NCBI GenBank assembly: GCA_002440225.1
Contig: DJSH01000090.1
Span: 7,192-40,835, forward strand
Length of the DNA stretch: 33,644 nt
Origin: Candidatus Segatella violae
GTDB lineage: Bacteria > Bacteroidota > Bacteroidia > Bacteroidales > Bacteroidaceae
Direction: 5' to 3'
Shown piece by piece: positions 25,035 to 32,036 of this stretch (position 1 is the stretch's first letter; each line of letters starts with the position of its first letter). A program made the translations under genes and the position numbers. The notes under the pieces were generated by a model. It worked only from the letters and a program-made list of their open reading frames with translations, searched no databases and was not told the DNA's origin.

Positions 25035-25149
25035 CGAATGCTCATGGATTGGGCATATATTACAGAAAAAGTTTAGTTCGTTGGGGCTCAAAGAAGATCT
25101 GGCACGAAGCTGGACGCCTCGCGGAGAAACCCGTTTATATAATAATTAA
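25035..25149 (+). promoter_or_regulatory. long, probably structured leader of rplU
   Basis: About 115 nt separate the predicted start from the rplU ATG, far more than the 20-40 nt usual here. It contains ATGCTC...GGGCAT (one G-U pair) as a first hairpin and GC-rich segments such as GGACGCCTCGCGG in otherwise AT-rich surroundings. Ribosomal protein operons are often controlled by binding of their own product to such leaders; this is inference for bL21 here. Confidence 0.45.
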
Positions 25150-25467
25150 ATGTACGCAATTGTAGAAATTAACGGTCAGCAGTTCAAGGCTGAGGAGGGC
25201 AAGAAGCTCTTCGTACATCACATCAAGGATGTAGAAGCAGGTAAAACTGTTGAGTTCGACAAGGTGTTGCTCGTTGACAAAGACGGCGCCATCACTGTCG
25301 GTGCACCAACTGTAGAAGGTGCAAAAGTAGTAGTAGAGGTAGTGAACCCACTCGTAAAGGGTGACAAGGTCATCGTCTTCAAGATGAAGCGCCGCAAGGA
25401 CTATCGCAAGAAGAACGGTCATCGTGCACAGTTCACTGAAGTATCAATTAAATCTGTAATCGCTTAA
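25150..25467 (+). CDS. rplU: 50S ribosomal protein L21
   Basis: bL21 is a 105-residue 23S-rRNA-binding protein of the large subunit. The start MYAIVEINGQQFKAEEGKKL is the classic L21 N-terminus, and the C-terminal KMKRRKDYRKKNGHRAQFT is the conserved basic rRNA-binding signature. rpmA follows after 19 bp, the near-universal L21-L27 order. Confidence 0.97.
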   Translation: MYAIVEINGQQFKAEEGKKLFVHHIKDVEAGKTVEFDKVLLVDKDGAITVGAPTVEGAKVVVEVVNPLVKGDKVIVFKMKRRKDYRKKNGHRAQFTEVSIKSVIA

Positions 25468-25486
25468 AATTAGGAGGAATTAGAAA

Positions 25487-25777
25487 ATGGCACATAAGAA
25501 AGGTGTTGGTAGTTCTAAGAACGGCCGTGAATCAGCTTCACAAAGATTAGGCGTTAAGATCTGGGGTGGTCAGAGCATCATCGCAGGTAACATCATTGTT
25601 CGCCAGCGTGGTAACAAGCACTTCCCAGGTGAGAATGTTGCTCAGGGTAAGGATGATACATTGTATGCTTTGACAGACGGTATCGTTTACTTCCACAAGG
25701 GTCGCAAGGACAAGAGTACAGTTTCTGTTCTCTCTCCAGAGGCTTACGCTGAGAAGACAAAAAAAGCTGACGCTTAA
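25487..25777 (+). CDS. rpmA: 50S ribosomal protein L27
   Basis: bL27 is a 96-residue protein whose N-terminal tail reaches the peptidyl-transferase centre. The sequence starts MAHKKGVGSSKNGRES directly, with no cleavable N-terminal extension of the Firmicutes type. GVKIWGGQ and IVRQRGNKHFPGENV are family signatures. A GGAGGA Shine-Dalgarno-like run precedes the ATG, unusually clear for this window. A strong terminator follows. Confidence 0.97.
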   Translation: MAHKKGVGSSKNGRESASQRLGVKIWGGQSIIAGNIIVRQRGNKHFPGENVAQGKDDTLYALTDGIVYFHKGRKDKSTVSVLSPEAYAEKTKKADA

Positions 25778-25820
25778 ATTTTAAAGTTTTAGAAAAAACT
25801 ATTCCAAACAAACAACATAG

Positions 25821-25855
25821 GAGCCTGCTCTCTCAACGAGAGCAGGCTTTCTTCG
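25821..25855 (+). terminator. intrinsic terminator after rplU-rpmA
   Basis: A perfect 11-bp stem, AGCCTGCTCTC / GAGAGCAGGCT, with a TCAAC loop is followed by TTCTT. It lies about 45 bp after rpmA. Confidence 0.88.
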
Positions 25856-25936
25856 TTATTTTGCAAACTAGTCTAAAAATATCCCCTAGAAATTAAAAAA
25901 GTCGAGAAAACATGACGATATAAGAAATATTTTTTG

Positions 25937-25944
25937 TAATTTTG
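25937..25944 (+). promoter_or_regulatory. -7 promoter box for serS
   Basis: TAATTTTG matches TAnnTTTG; the expected start near 25951 gives a leader of about 33 nt. Confidence 0.65.
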
Positions 25945-25983
25945 CCTTCAAATAAATAATATTACAAATTTAAAGAAAATATT

Positions 25984-27276
25984 ATGCTTACACTTAAACT
26001 TATCAGTGAAGAAACTGAACGTGTAGTAAAAGGCCTCGAAAAGAAGCATTTTCCTAATGCTCGCGAGGCTGTAGAGAAAGTTTTGGAGTACGACAAGATT
26101 CGTCGTGAGGCTCAACAGAAGCTTGACACTAACAAGCAGCAAGCCAACCAATTTGCCAAGCAGATTGGTGCTCTTATGAAGGAAGGTAAGAAGGAAGAAG
26201 CCGAGAATGCCAAGGCTCAGGTTGCAGCCCTCAAGGCTGACGGCAAAGCCCTGGAAGAAATCATGGAGAAGGCTCAGAAAGATATGACCAATGAGTTGCT
26301 CGAAATCCCTAACATCCCATGCGATGAGGTACCAGAGGGTAAGGATGCAGCCGACAACGTTGTCGTAAAGGAAGGTGGCGAGAAGCCAAACCTTGGTCCT
26401 GACGCTCTCTGCCACTGGGATCTCTTGAAGAAGTTCAACCTCGTTGACTTCGACCTCGGTGTGAAGATTACTGGTGCAGGTTTCCCTGTTTATATCGGCA
26501 AGATGGCTCGCTTCCAGCGTGCTCTTGAGGCATTCTTCCTCGACGAGGCTCGCAAGAGTGGATACTTGGAGATTCAACCTCCTTACGTTGTCAACGAGGC
26601 TTCTGGTCTTGGCACTGGTCAGCTGCCAGACAAAGAGGGCCAGATGTATCACGCCAACCTCGACAACCTCTTCCTCATCCCTACCGCTGAGGTTCCTGTA
26701 ACCAACATCTTCCGTGATGTCATCCTTGATGAGAAAGATCTCCCTATCAAGCGTTGCGCTTACTCTGCTTGCTTCCGTCGTGAGGCTGGTAGCTATGGCA
26801 AGGATGTGCGTGGTTTGAACCGTCTGCATCAGTTCGACAAGGTGGAGATTGTTCGTATCGACAAACCAGGTCACTCTTACGAGTCTTTGAAGGAGATGCT
26901 CGACCACGTTGAGGGGCTCTTGAAGAAGTTGGAGTTGCCATACCACATCCTCCGTCTTTGCGGTGGCGATATGAGCTTTACATCTTCTATCTGCTACGAC
27001 TTCGAGACTTGGAGTGCCGCTCAGAAGCGTTGGTTGGAGGTTTCTTCCGTATCCAACTTCGAGAGCTACCAGGCAAACCGCTTGCACTGTCGCTATCGTC
27101 ATGCTGATGATAAGAAGATTGAGCTTTGCCACACCTTGAATGGTTCGGCTTTGGCATTGCCACGCATCGTAGCATCCATCTTGGAGAACAACCAGACTCC
27201 AGAAGGCATCCGTGTACCAAAGGTATTGGTTCCTTACTGCGGTTTCGAGATGCTCGACGACAAGAATTTCGACTAA
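25984..27276 (+). CDS. serS: seryl-tRNA synthetase
   Basis: SerS charges tRNA-Ser. The 430-residue class II synthetase has an N-terminal long coiled coil (about 25-105: REAQQKLDTNKQQANQFAKQ...; KALEEIMEKAQKDM) that grips the tRNA long arm. The catalytic domain has motif 2 (FRREAGSYGKDVRGLNRLHQ) and motif 3 (NGSALALPRIVASILENNQ), plus TAEVPVTN, the serine/ATP pocket segment. It has its own promoter, and a terminator follows the stop codon. Confidence 0.96.
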   Translation: MLTLKLISEETERVVKGLEKKHFPNAREAVEKVLEYDKIRREAQQKLDTNKQQANQFAKQIGALMKEGKKEEAENAKAQVAALKADGKALEEIMEKAQKDMTNELLEIPNIPCDEVPEGKDAADNVVVKEGGEKPNLGPDALCHWDLLKKFNLVDFDLGVKITGAGFPVYIGKMARFQRALEAFFLDEARKSGYLEIQPPYVVNEASGLGTGQLPDKEGQMYHANLDNLFLIPTAEVPVTNIFRDVILDEKDLPIKRCAYSACFRREAGSYGKDVRGLNRLHQFDKVEIVRIDKPGHSYESLKEMLDHVEGLLKKLELPYHILRLCGGDMSFTSSICYDFETWSAAQKRWLEVSSVSNFESYQANRLHCRYRHADDKKIELCHTLNGSALALPRIVASILENNQTPEGIRVPKVLVPYCGFEMLDDKNFD

Positions 27277-27337
27277 ACAAGACAGATTCTACTCTATCAC
27301 ATAAGAGCGAATCTTCCCATAAACTTTGATATGTACG

Positions 27338-27381
27338 AGGATAACTTCGACTGTCCAAAAGACGGTCGGTGTTATCCTTTT
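27338..27381 (+). terminator. intrinsic terminator after serS
   Basis: A 17-bp stem (27339-27355 with 27361-27377; one mismatch, several G-U pairs) around a CAAAA loop is followed by TTTT. It is about 60 bp past the serS stop. The 90 bp from here to the next gene show no clear promoter box. Confidence 0.8.
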
Positions 27382-27471
27382 GCGTTTTCTAGCACCATGG
27401 CAAGCATTAGCAACTAACAACCCATAAAAGGAATAGAAAATAATATTCACGAATCAAAAAACTTAGAACCG

Positions 27472-29817
27472 ATGAACAAGATTATCAAGAAAATTCAATA
27501 TTCAGAGAAGGTGTTCCGCTTTGATGTCGAAGCACCACTTATAGCCAAGAGTCGCAAGGCAGGCAATTTCGTCATCATCCGCGTTGATGCCAACAGCGAG
27601 CGAATGCCACTCACCATCGCCGAGGCCGACATAGAGAAGGGAACCATTACGCTCGTAGTTCAGAAAGTGGGACTCTCCTCTACCAAGCTTTGCGCCCTCA
27701 ACGAAGGAGATGAGATTCACGATGTCGTGGGACCACTCGGAAACCCTACCCACATTGAGAATTTCGGCACGGTGATATGTGCCGGAGGTGGCGTAGGCGT
27801 AGCCCCCATGTTGCCTATCATCAGGGCTTTGAAGGCAGCAGGCAACCGAGTACTCTCTGTCATCGCCGGACGTAACAAAGACTTGGTCATCATGGAAGAC
27901 GAGGTACGCGCCTCTAGCGACGAGCTCATCATCATGACCGACGATGGCAGCTATGGCGAAAAGGGCGTAGTGACCGTGGGCATAGAAAAACTCATCAACC
28001 AGGAGCACATCGACAAGGTATTTGCCATCGGTCCTCCTATCATGATGAAATTCTGCTGCCTGCTCACCCAGAAATACAACCTCCCTACCGACGTTTCGCT
28101 CAACACCATCATGGTGGATGGCACGGGCATGTGCGGAGCATGCCGACTCTCTATCGGCGGCAAGACCAAGTTTGTGTGCATCGATGGTCCTGAGTTTGAC
28201 GGAGCCTTGGTAGACTGGGATGAGATGTTCAAGCGCATGGGCACCTTCAAGGATGCCGAACGTGAGGAGATGGAACATTTCCAAGAGCACTTGGCAAATA
28301 TCGAGGGAAAGAAAAAGGAGAAAGAGACCACGGATATAACGATGGACGTAGAGCCGACAGCCGAATCTATCGAAGAGCTGACAGACCGTAACTCTCCATG
28401 GCGCAATGAATTGCGAGCACAACTTAAACCAAAGCAGCGCACTGCCATAGAACGAGTAAAGATGCCTGAGTTAAATCCGTTGTATCGTGCCACCACCCGC
28501 ACCGAAGAGGTCAATATAGGACTGACCAAGGAGATGGCACTCACTGAGGCTAAGCGATGCCTCGACTGTCCGAAGCCTTCGTGCATGGAGGGTTGCCCGG
28601 TGAACATCAACATCCCTTCGTTTATCAAGAACATTGAGCGAGGCCAGTTCCTCGCTGCCGCAAAAGTGCTGAAAAACACCTCTGCCCTACCAGCCGTCTG
28701 TGGACGTGTTTGCCCGCAAGAGAAGCAATGCGAGAGCAAGTGCATCCACCTGAAGATGAACAAACCAGCCGTAGCCATCGGCTATCTGGAAAGGTTTGCA
28801 GCCGACTATGAACGCCAAAGCGGCAACATCTCCGTCCCCAAGTGCGACAAGCCAAACGGCATCAAGGTGGCCGTAGTTGGTTCGGGCCCTTCGGGCTTGA
28901 GCTTTGCAGGCGACATGGCGAAGAAGGGATTTGACGTAACGGTGTACGAAGCCCTTCACGAAATTGGCGGAGTCTTGAAATACGGAATCCCAGAATTTCG
29001 ACTACCTAATGCCATCGTAGACGTGGAGATAGAGAACCTGCAGAAGATGGGTGTGAAGTTCATAACCGACTGCATCGTAGGCAAGACCATATCCGTGAAG
29101 CAACTGAACGAGCAAGGCTTCAAGGGCATCTTCATCGGCTCGGGAGCAGGATTGCCTAATTTCATGAACATACCGGGGGAGAATGCGCTCAACATCATGT
29201 CTTCCAACGAATACCTGACACGTGTAAACTTGATGGATGCAGCCAATCCTCATAGCGACACTCCTATCAACCTCGGCAAGAAAGTTGTGGTTGTGGGAGG
29301 TGGCAATACTGCGATGGATAGCTGCCGCACCGCCAAGCGACTAGGTGCAGACGTAACACTGGTATATCGCCGCTCTGAGACAGAGATGCCCGCACGATTA
29401 GAAGAGGTGAAGCACGCCAAGGAAGAGGGCATCACATTCATGACCCTGCACAATCCACGCGAGTATGAGAGCGACGACAAGGGAGCCGTAAAGGCTGTAA
29501 TACTCGATGTGATGAAGCTTGGGGAACCAGATGCCAGCGGCCGCCGACGTCCTGAGGCTACAGGAGAGACCGTCAAACTGGAGTGCGACCAGGTTATTGT
29601 TGCCGTGGGTGTAAGCCCTAATCCTCTAGTGCCACAGAGCATCGAGGGATTGGAACTCGGCAGGAAGAACACCATCGTGGTGAATGAGCAAATGCAGAGT
29701 TCGCAGAGTGAAATCTTTGCAGGAGGCGACATTGTGCGAGGTGGCGCTACCGTAATCCTTGCCATGGGCGATGGTAGGAAGGCTGCCGAAAACATGAGCA
29801 AGAAATTTTTAGAATAG
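27472..29817 (+). CDS. fused NfnA/NfnB-type ferredoxin:NADP oxidoreductase (DHOD-B-like + glutamate synthase small-subunit-like)
   Basis: This is a 781-residue fusion. Residues 1-285 match the NfnA / dihydroorotate dehydrogenase electron-transfer subunit: FAD-binding RMPLTIAE, the NAD-binding ICAGGGVGVAPMLP, and a [2Fe-2S] site with Cys221, Cys224 and Cys236 and, as in NfnA, a nearby Asp216 as possible fourth ligand. A charged linker (275-305) follows. Residues 310-781 match NfnB/GltD: eight Cys for two [4Fe-4S] clusters (CLDCPKPSCMEGCP; CGRVCPQEKQCESKC), an FAD motif VVGSGPSGLSFAG and an NADPH motif VVVGGGNTAMDSCRTAKRLG. In the two-gene form this complex couples ferredoxin and NADH oxidation to NADP reduction by electron bifurcation. 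Activity of this fusion is inferred. Confidence 0.9.
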   Translation: MNKIIKKIQYSEKVFRFDVEAPLIAKSRKAGNFVIIRVDANSERMPLTIAEADIEKGTITLVVQKVGLSSTKLCALNEGDEIHDVVGPLGNPTHIENFGTVICAGGGVGVAPMLPIIRALKAAGNRVLSVIAGRNKDLVIMEDEVRASSDELIIMTDDGSYGEKGVVTVGIEKLINQEHIDKVFAIGPPIMMKFCCLLTQKYNLPTDVSLNTIMVDGTGMCGACRLSIGGKTKFVCIDGPEFDGALVDWDEMFKRMGTFKDAEREEMEHFQEHLANIEGKKKEKETTDITMDVEPTAESIEELTDRNSPWRNELRAQLKPKQRTAIERVKMPELNPLYRATTRTEEVNIGLTKEMALTEAKRCLDCPKPSCMEGCPVNINIPSFIKNIERGQFLAAAKVLKNTSALPAVCGRVCPQEKQCESKCIHLKMNKPAVAIGYLERFAADYERQSGNISVPKCDKPNGIKVAVVGSGPSGLSFAGDMAKKGFDVTVYEALHEIGGVLKYGIPEFRLPNAIVDVEIENLQKMGVKFITDCIVGKTISVKQLNEQGFKGIFIGSGAGLPNFMNIPGENALNIMSSNEYLTRVNLMDAANPHSDTPINLGKKVVVVGGGNTAMDSCRTAKRLGADVTLVYRRSETEMPARLEEVKHAKEEGITFMTLHNPREYESDDKGAVKAVILDVMKLGEPDASGRRRPEATGETVKLECDQVIVAVGVSPNPLVPQSIEGLELGRKNTIVVNEQMQSSQSEIFAGGDIVRGGATVILAMGDGRKAAENMSKKFLE

Positions 29818-29820
29818 AAA

Positions 29821-29874
29821 TTTTTCGAGACCATCACATGTAGTTGAAGTTTTTCGAGACCATCACATGTAGTT
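29821..29874. repeat. tandem direct repeat, 29-bp period
   Basis: A 25-bp segment at 29821-29845 recurs identically at 29850-29874, separated by GAAG. Both begin TTTTTCGAGACC and end CACATGTAGTT. It lies just after the Nfn-type stop codon, before the terminator. Confidence 0.9.
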
Positions 29875-29883
29875 AACAAATAA

Positions 29884-29925
29884 CGAAGGGTAGCTTGCCA
29901 ACAAAGCAAGTCTACCCTTCTTCTA
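29884..29925. terminator. bidirectional terminator between the Nfn-type gene and the anti-sigma-barrel gene
   Basis: GAAGGGTAG...TTGC pairs with GCAA...CTACCCTTC around a short loop. TTCT follows on the plus strand and a GTTA-type A/T-rich tract on the minus strand. It serves two convergent genes. Confidence 0.75.
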
Positions 29926-29953
29926 TTCTCTCGTACTAATAAGTTCCGATATA

Positions 29954-31396
29954 TTATTTTCCGATATTCCAGCGCAAGCCAAACTGGAAATTGAAATTCA
30001 GCTTTTTGTCTTTGAATGTATTGTCGATGGAACTTCCATTGTCAAAATAATACTTGGCACCAGGCTCTACGTACACTCCTATCTGAGGAGAGACATCCAG
30101 TTGCGCTCCTACCGAAGCCTTGGCAGAAATCTGCGGACGATCGCGTTTCACATCATCCACGGGCTCGTCGTTCCGGGTTGTGGAATTTTTCACATTGAAA
30201 TCTACCTCGCCACCAGCCATCACATAAGTATGAAAACGACGAGTACCCCAAACCTCATAGTTTACACCGACAGGCACGCCCACATAATGGAGCACCTGAT
30301 GGGTGTCGAAATCTTGATTTGAATACACTGCGAAATCAGAGACTGCACGTGTATACACCACGCCTGTGGACAGAGACAGACGCGAAACCAAAGGAATGCC
30401 TACCTGCACGCCCACCGACAATGGTGCATGTTGCTTAGGCTTTTTCATGCTCACCGATTTCAGAAAAGAGGCATAAGGCGCAGCCGTATTCGTGATGAAA
30501 GAGCCAGGAATTGCTGAATCGTAATACGTACCTGACGACAACACCGGATTACCTTGGTTGATTGACGAAGTCGTTATCAGACCATTCTCGGCATAGAATT
30601 GCACATTCCAATCTGTCTGATGCTTGAGGTCACTGGCAAAATCTACGCCAAAGAGGGCATCATCTTGCTTCAGATTTTTGTTTCTGGCAACTTGCTGCTG
30701 GCTCTCGTTTCTGGCAACTTGCTGCTGGGGATCCAAATTCACAGGACTTGCTGATTCCGCTACAAGCTTGTTACCATCGCTACTTGCTGATTCCACTACA
30801 AGCTTGTTACCATCGCTACTTGCTGCGGATTGCAAATCCGCAGAACTTTCAGCCTCTGCTACAAGATTATACGAACCACTAGCCTCCCCAAAATGGTGGT
30901 TGCAAACAGATGAAGGGGTAGAGTTCGGAGCCAGCAGAGAAGCTGATTTGCTGACTGCGGTGGAGTTCTGAGCCAAAAGATGAGCAGACTTGCTTGCTGC
31001 GGATTGCAAATCAGCAGAACTATGTACTTCGTTTTCAACAGAAGCATTGTGCAGTTTGCTTTCTGCTGAAGCATGATTGAATGACTTGTTTTCTGCAAAA
31101 GAACTATGTGGCTTGATTCCTGCCGAACCATCTTGATGGAGATATACATAGCTCCCCCCCACGGCAAGCAAGGCTACAGTTGCAGCGACAGCCGACCATT
31201 TCTTGATGGTCATCAGTCGAGCTGCATTCGCAGGTTCAGCGCCAGCATTTTTTTTGCTGGCAGCCTCAACATCCCCTGGCAGGATGCCTTGTTGAGCAAG
31301 CGACTGTTCAATACTTGCCCACAAGTCAGCCTTGACAGGTTCTTGATAATCTGCCAAGCTATCTCGAAGTTTGTTTGTCCAATCGTTATTACTCAT
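29954..31396 (-). CDS. anti-sigma-like protein fused to an outer-membrane beta-barrel domain
   Basis: The 480-residue protein overlaps the ECF sigma gene by 8 bp. Residues 1-66 are a short cytoplasmic segment (WTNKLRDSLADYQEPVKADL, then WASIEQSL), typical of Bacteroidota anti-sigma-like partners. One transmembrane helix spans about 67-86. Residues 87-260 are a low-complexity linker built of repeats: SADLQSAAS twice (127-135, 185-193), SSDGNKLV twice, QQQVARN twice and a 14-residue SKSAxLLAxNST unit twice. From about 262 to 480 the sequence has amphipathic beta strands (VGVQVGIPLVSRLSLSTGVVY; VGVPVGVNYEVWG; FNFQFGLRWNIG) like an 8-strand OMP_b-brl domain. If right, one chain runs from cytosol to outer membrane and could signal to the sigma factor. 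Topology is inferred from sequence. Confidence 0.75.
   Translation of the reverse strand: MSNNDWTNKLRDSLADYQEPVKADLWASIEQSLAQQGILPGDVEAASKKNAGAEPANAARLMTIKKWSAVAATVALLAVGGSYVYLHQDGSAGIKPHSSFAENKSFNHASAESKLHNASVENEVHSSADLQSAASKSAHLLAQNSTAVSKSASLLAPNSTPSSVCNHHFGEASGSYNLVAEAESSADLQSAASSDGNKLVVESASSDGNKLVAESASPVNLDPQQQVARNESQQQVARNKNLKQDDALFGVDFASDLKHQTDWNVQFYAENGLITTSSINQGNPVLSSGTYYDSAIPGSFITNTAAPYASFLKSVSMKKPKQHAPLSVGVQVGIPLVSRLSLSTGVVYTRAVSDFAVYSNQDFDTHQVLHYVGVPVGVNYEVWGTRRFHTYVMAGGEVDFNVKNSTTRNDEPVDDVKRDRPQISAKASVGAQLDVSPQIGVYVEPGAKYYFDNGSSIDNTFKDKKLNFNFQFGLRWNIGK
30681..30728. repeat. 27-bp tandem repeat coding ESQQQVARN
   Basis: A 21-bp segment starting TTTCTGGCAACTTG occurs at 30681 and again at 30708, period 27 bp, keeping the reading frame of the linker (QQQVARN twice). 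Confidence 0.85.
30753..30824. repeat. two 36-bp tandem units coding a 12-residue repeat
   Basis: Units 30753-30788 and 30789-30824 differ at one base (GATTCCG versus GATTCCA). They code SSDGNKLV-VESA/AESA in the linker. Near-identity indicates recent duplication. Confidence 0.92.
30823..30843. repeat. in-frame palindromic repeat, copy 1
   Basis: The arms CTGCGGATT and AATCCGCAG are perfectly complementary around GCA. On the coding strand the copy encodes the ADLQSAA part of the linker repeat. A second copy lies 174 bp away (58 codons). Confidence 0.9.
30997..31017. repeat. in-frame palindromic repeat, copy 2
   Basis: This is the same 21-bp palindrome with one base changed in an arm (CTGCGGATT...AATCAGCAG), also in frame, encoding SADLQSAA. 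Both copies are followed by AAC on the plus strand. Confidence 0.88.
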
Positions 31397-31949
31397 TATT
31401 TTGTTCCTTATTTAAATAATCATTGATTTTCTTTGCCAAGAGCTTCTTCGCCCTAAGATACTGCGAAGCAGAACTGCTTTCCTTAATGCCAAGCTGCTGG
31501 GCAATTTCCTTATGGCTTTTTTGCTCGAAGACGTACATGTTGAGCACCAACCGATAGCCCTCGGGCAGTTCTCCTATCATACGCGTAAGCTCAGCCGGTG
31601 GCACCTTCTCCACCGCAGGAGGGTCATCATCCACCGCATCGGGAATCTCGTCGACAAAAGTAAACCTACTTTTCTGCCTCACATAGCTGAGAGCCTCGTT
31701 AGCCACGATTCTAAGCAGCCAAGCCTTCAGCGAACCCTCCCCACGATATTCAAATCGACCGATGGACGAAAAGACCTTGATGAAACTATCCTGTATCACA
31801 TCCTGCACCTCATCACGACTGGGGACATACCTCAGCCCTACGGCCATGGCATATCCTACGTATCGCTCATACAGCCGGTGCATCGCATTTGCATCGCCCT
31901 GCCTGACACGCTCGAAAAGCTGCTTTTCTGTTTCTAATTCAAGTTCCAT
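31389..31949 (-). CDS. ECF-type RNA polymerase sigma factor
   Basis: This is a 186-residue sigma-70 family factor. Region 2 (about 8-80) includes LYERYVGYAMAVGLRYVPSRD, the conserved VQDVIQDSFIKVF and the promoter-melting segment SLKAWLLRIVANEALSYVRQ. Region 4 (about 120-180) includes IGELPEGYRLVLNMYVFEQK and the helix-turn-helix SHKEIAQQLGIKESSSASQYLRAKKLL. No regions 1 or 3 are present, which is the ECF layout. The gene overlaps the anti-sigma-barrel gene by 8 bp (translational coupling). A strong palindrome sits 14 bp before its ATG. Confidence 0.94.
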   Translation of the reverse strand: MELELETEKQLFERVRQGDANAMHRLYERYVGYAMAVGLRYVPSRDEVQDVIQDSFIKVFSSIGRFEYRGEGSLKAWLLRIVANEALSYVRQKSRFTFVDEIPDAVDDDPPAVEKVPPAELTRMIGELPEGYRLVLNMYVFEQKSHKEIAQQLGIKESSSASQYLRAKKLLAKKINDYLNKEQNNE

Positions 31950-31962
31950 TTCTACAAATAAA

Positions 31963-31996
31963 CGCTACACAATGCAAAACCTTGCACCATGTAGCG
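31963..31996. promoter_or_regulatory. 34-bp symmetric hairpin/palindrome before the ECF sigma gene
   Basis: CGCTACA-caa-TGCAA-aacc-TTGCA-cca-TGTAGCG is symmetric apart from the two 3-base interruptions. On the minus strand it is followed by TTTATTTG, so it can serve as the rnz terminator. Its position 14 bp upstream of the sigma start codon also allows a role as operator or as a leader hairpin. No TAnnTTTG box is seen between rnz and the sigma gene. Confidence 0.7.
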
Positions 31997-32036
31997 ACGA
32001 TATTTCTGATAATTATTGTTAAAAGAAAATCAATCT

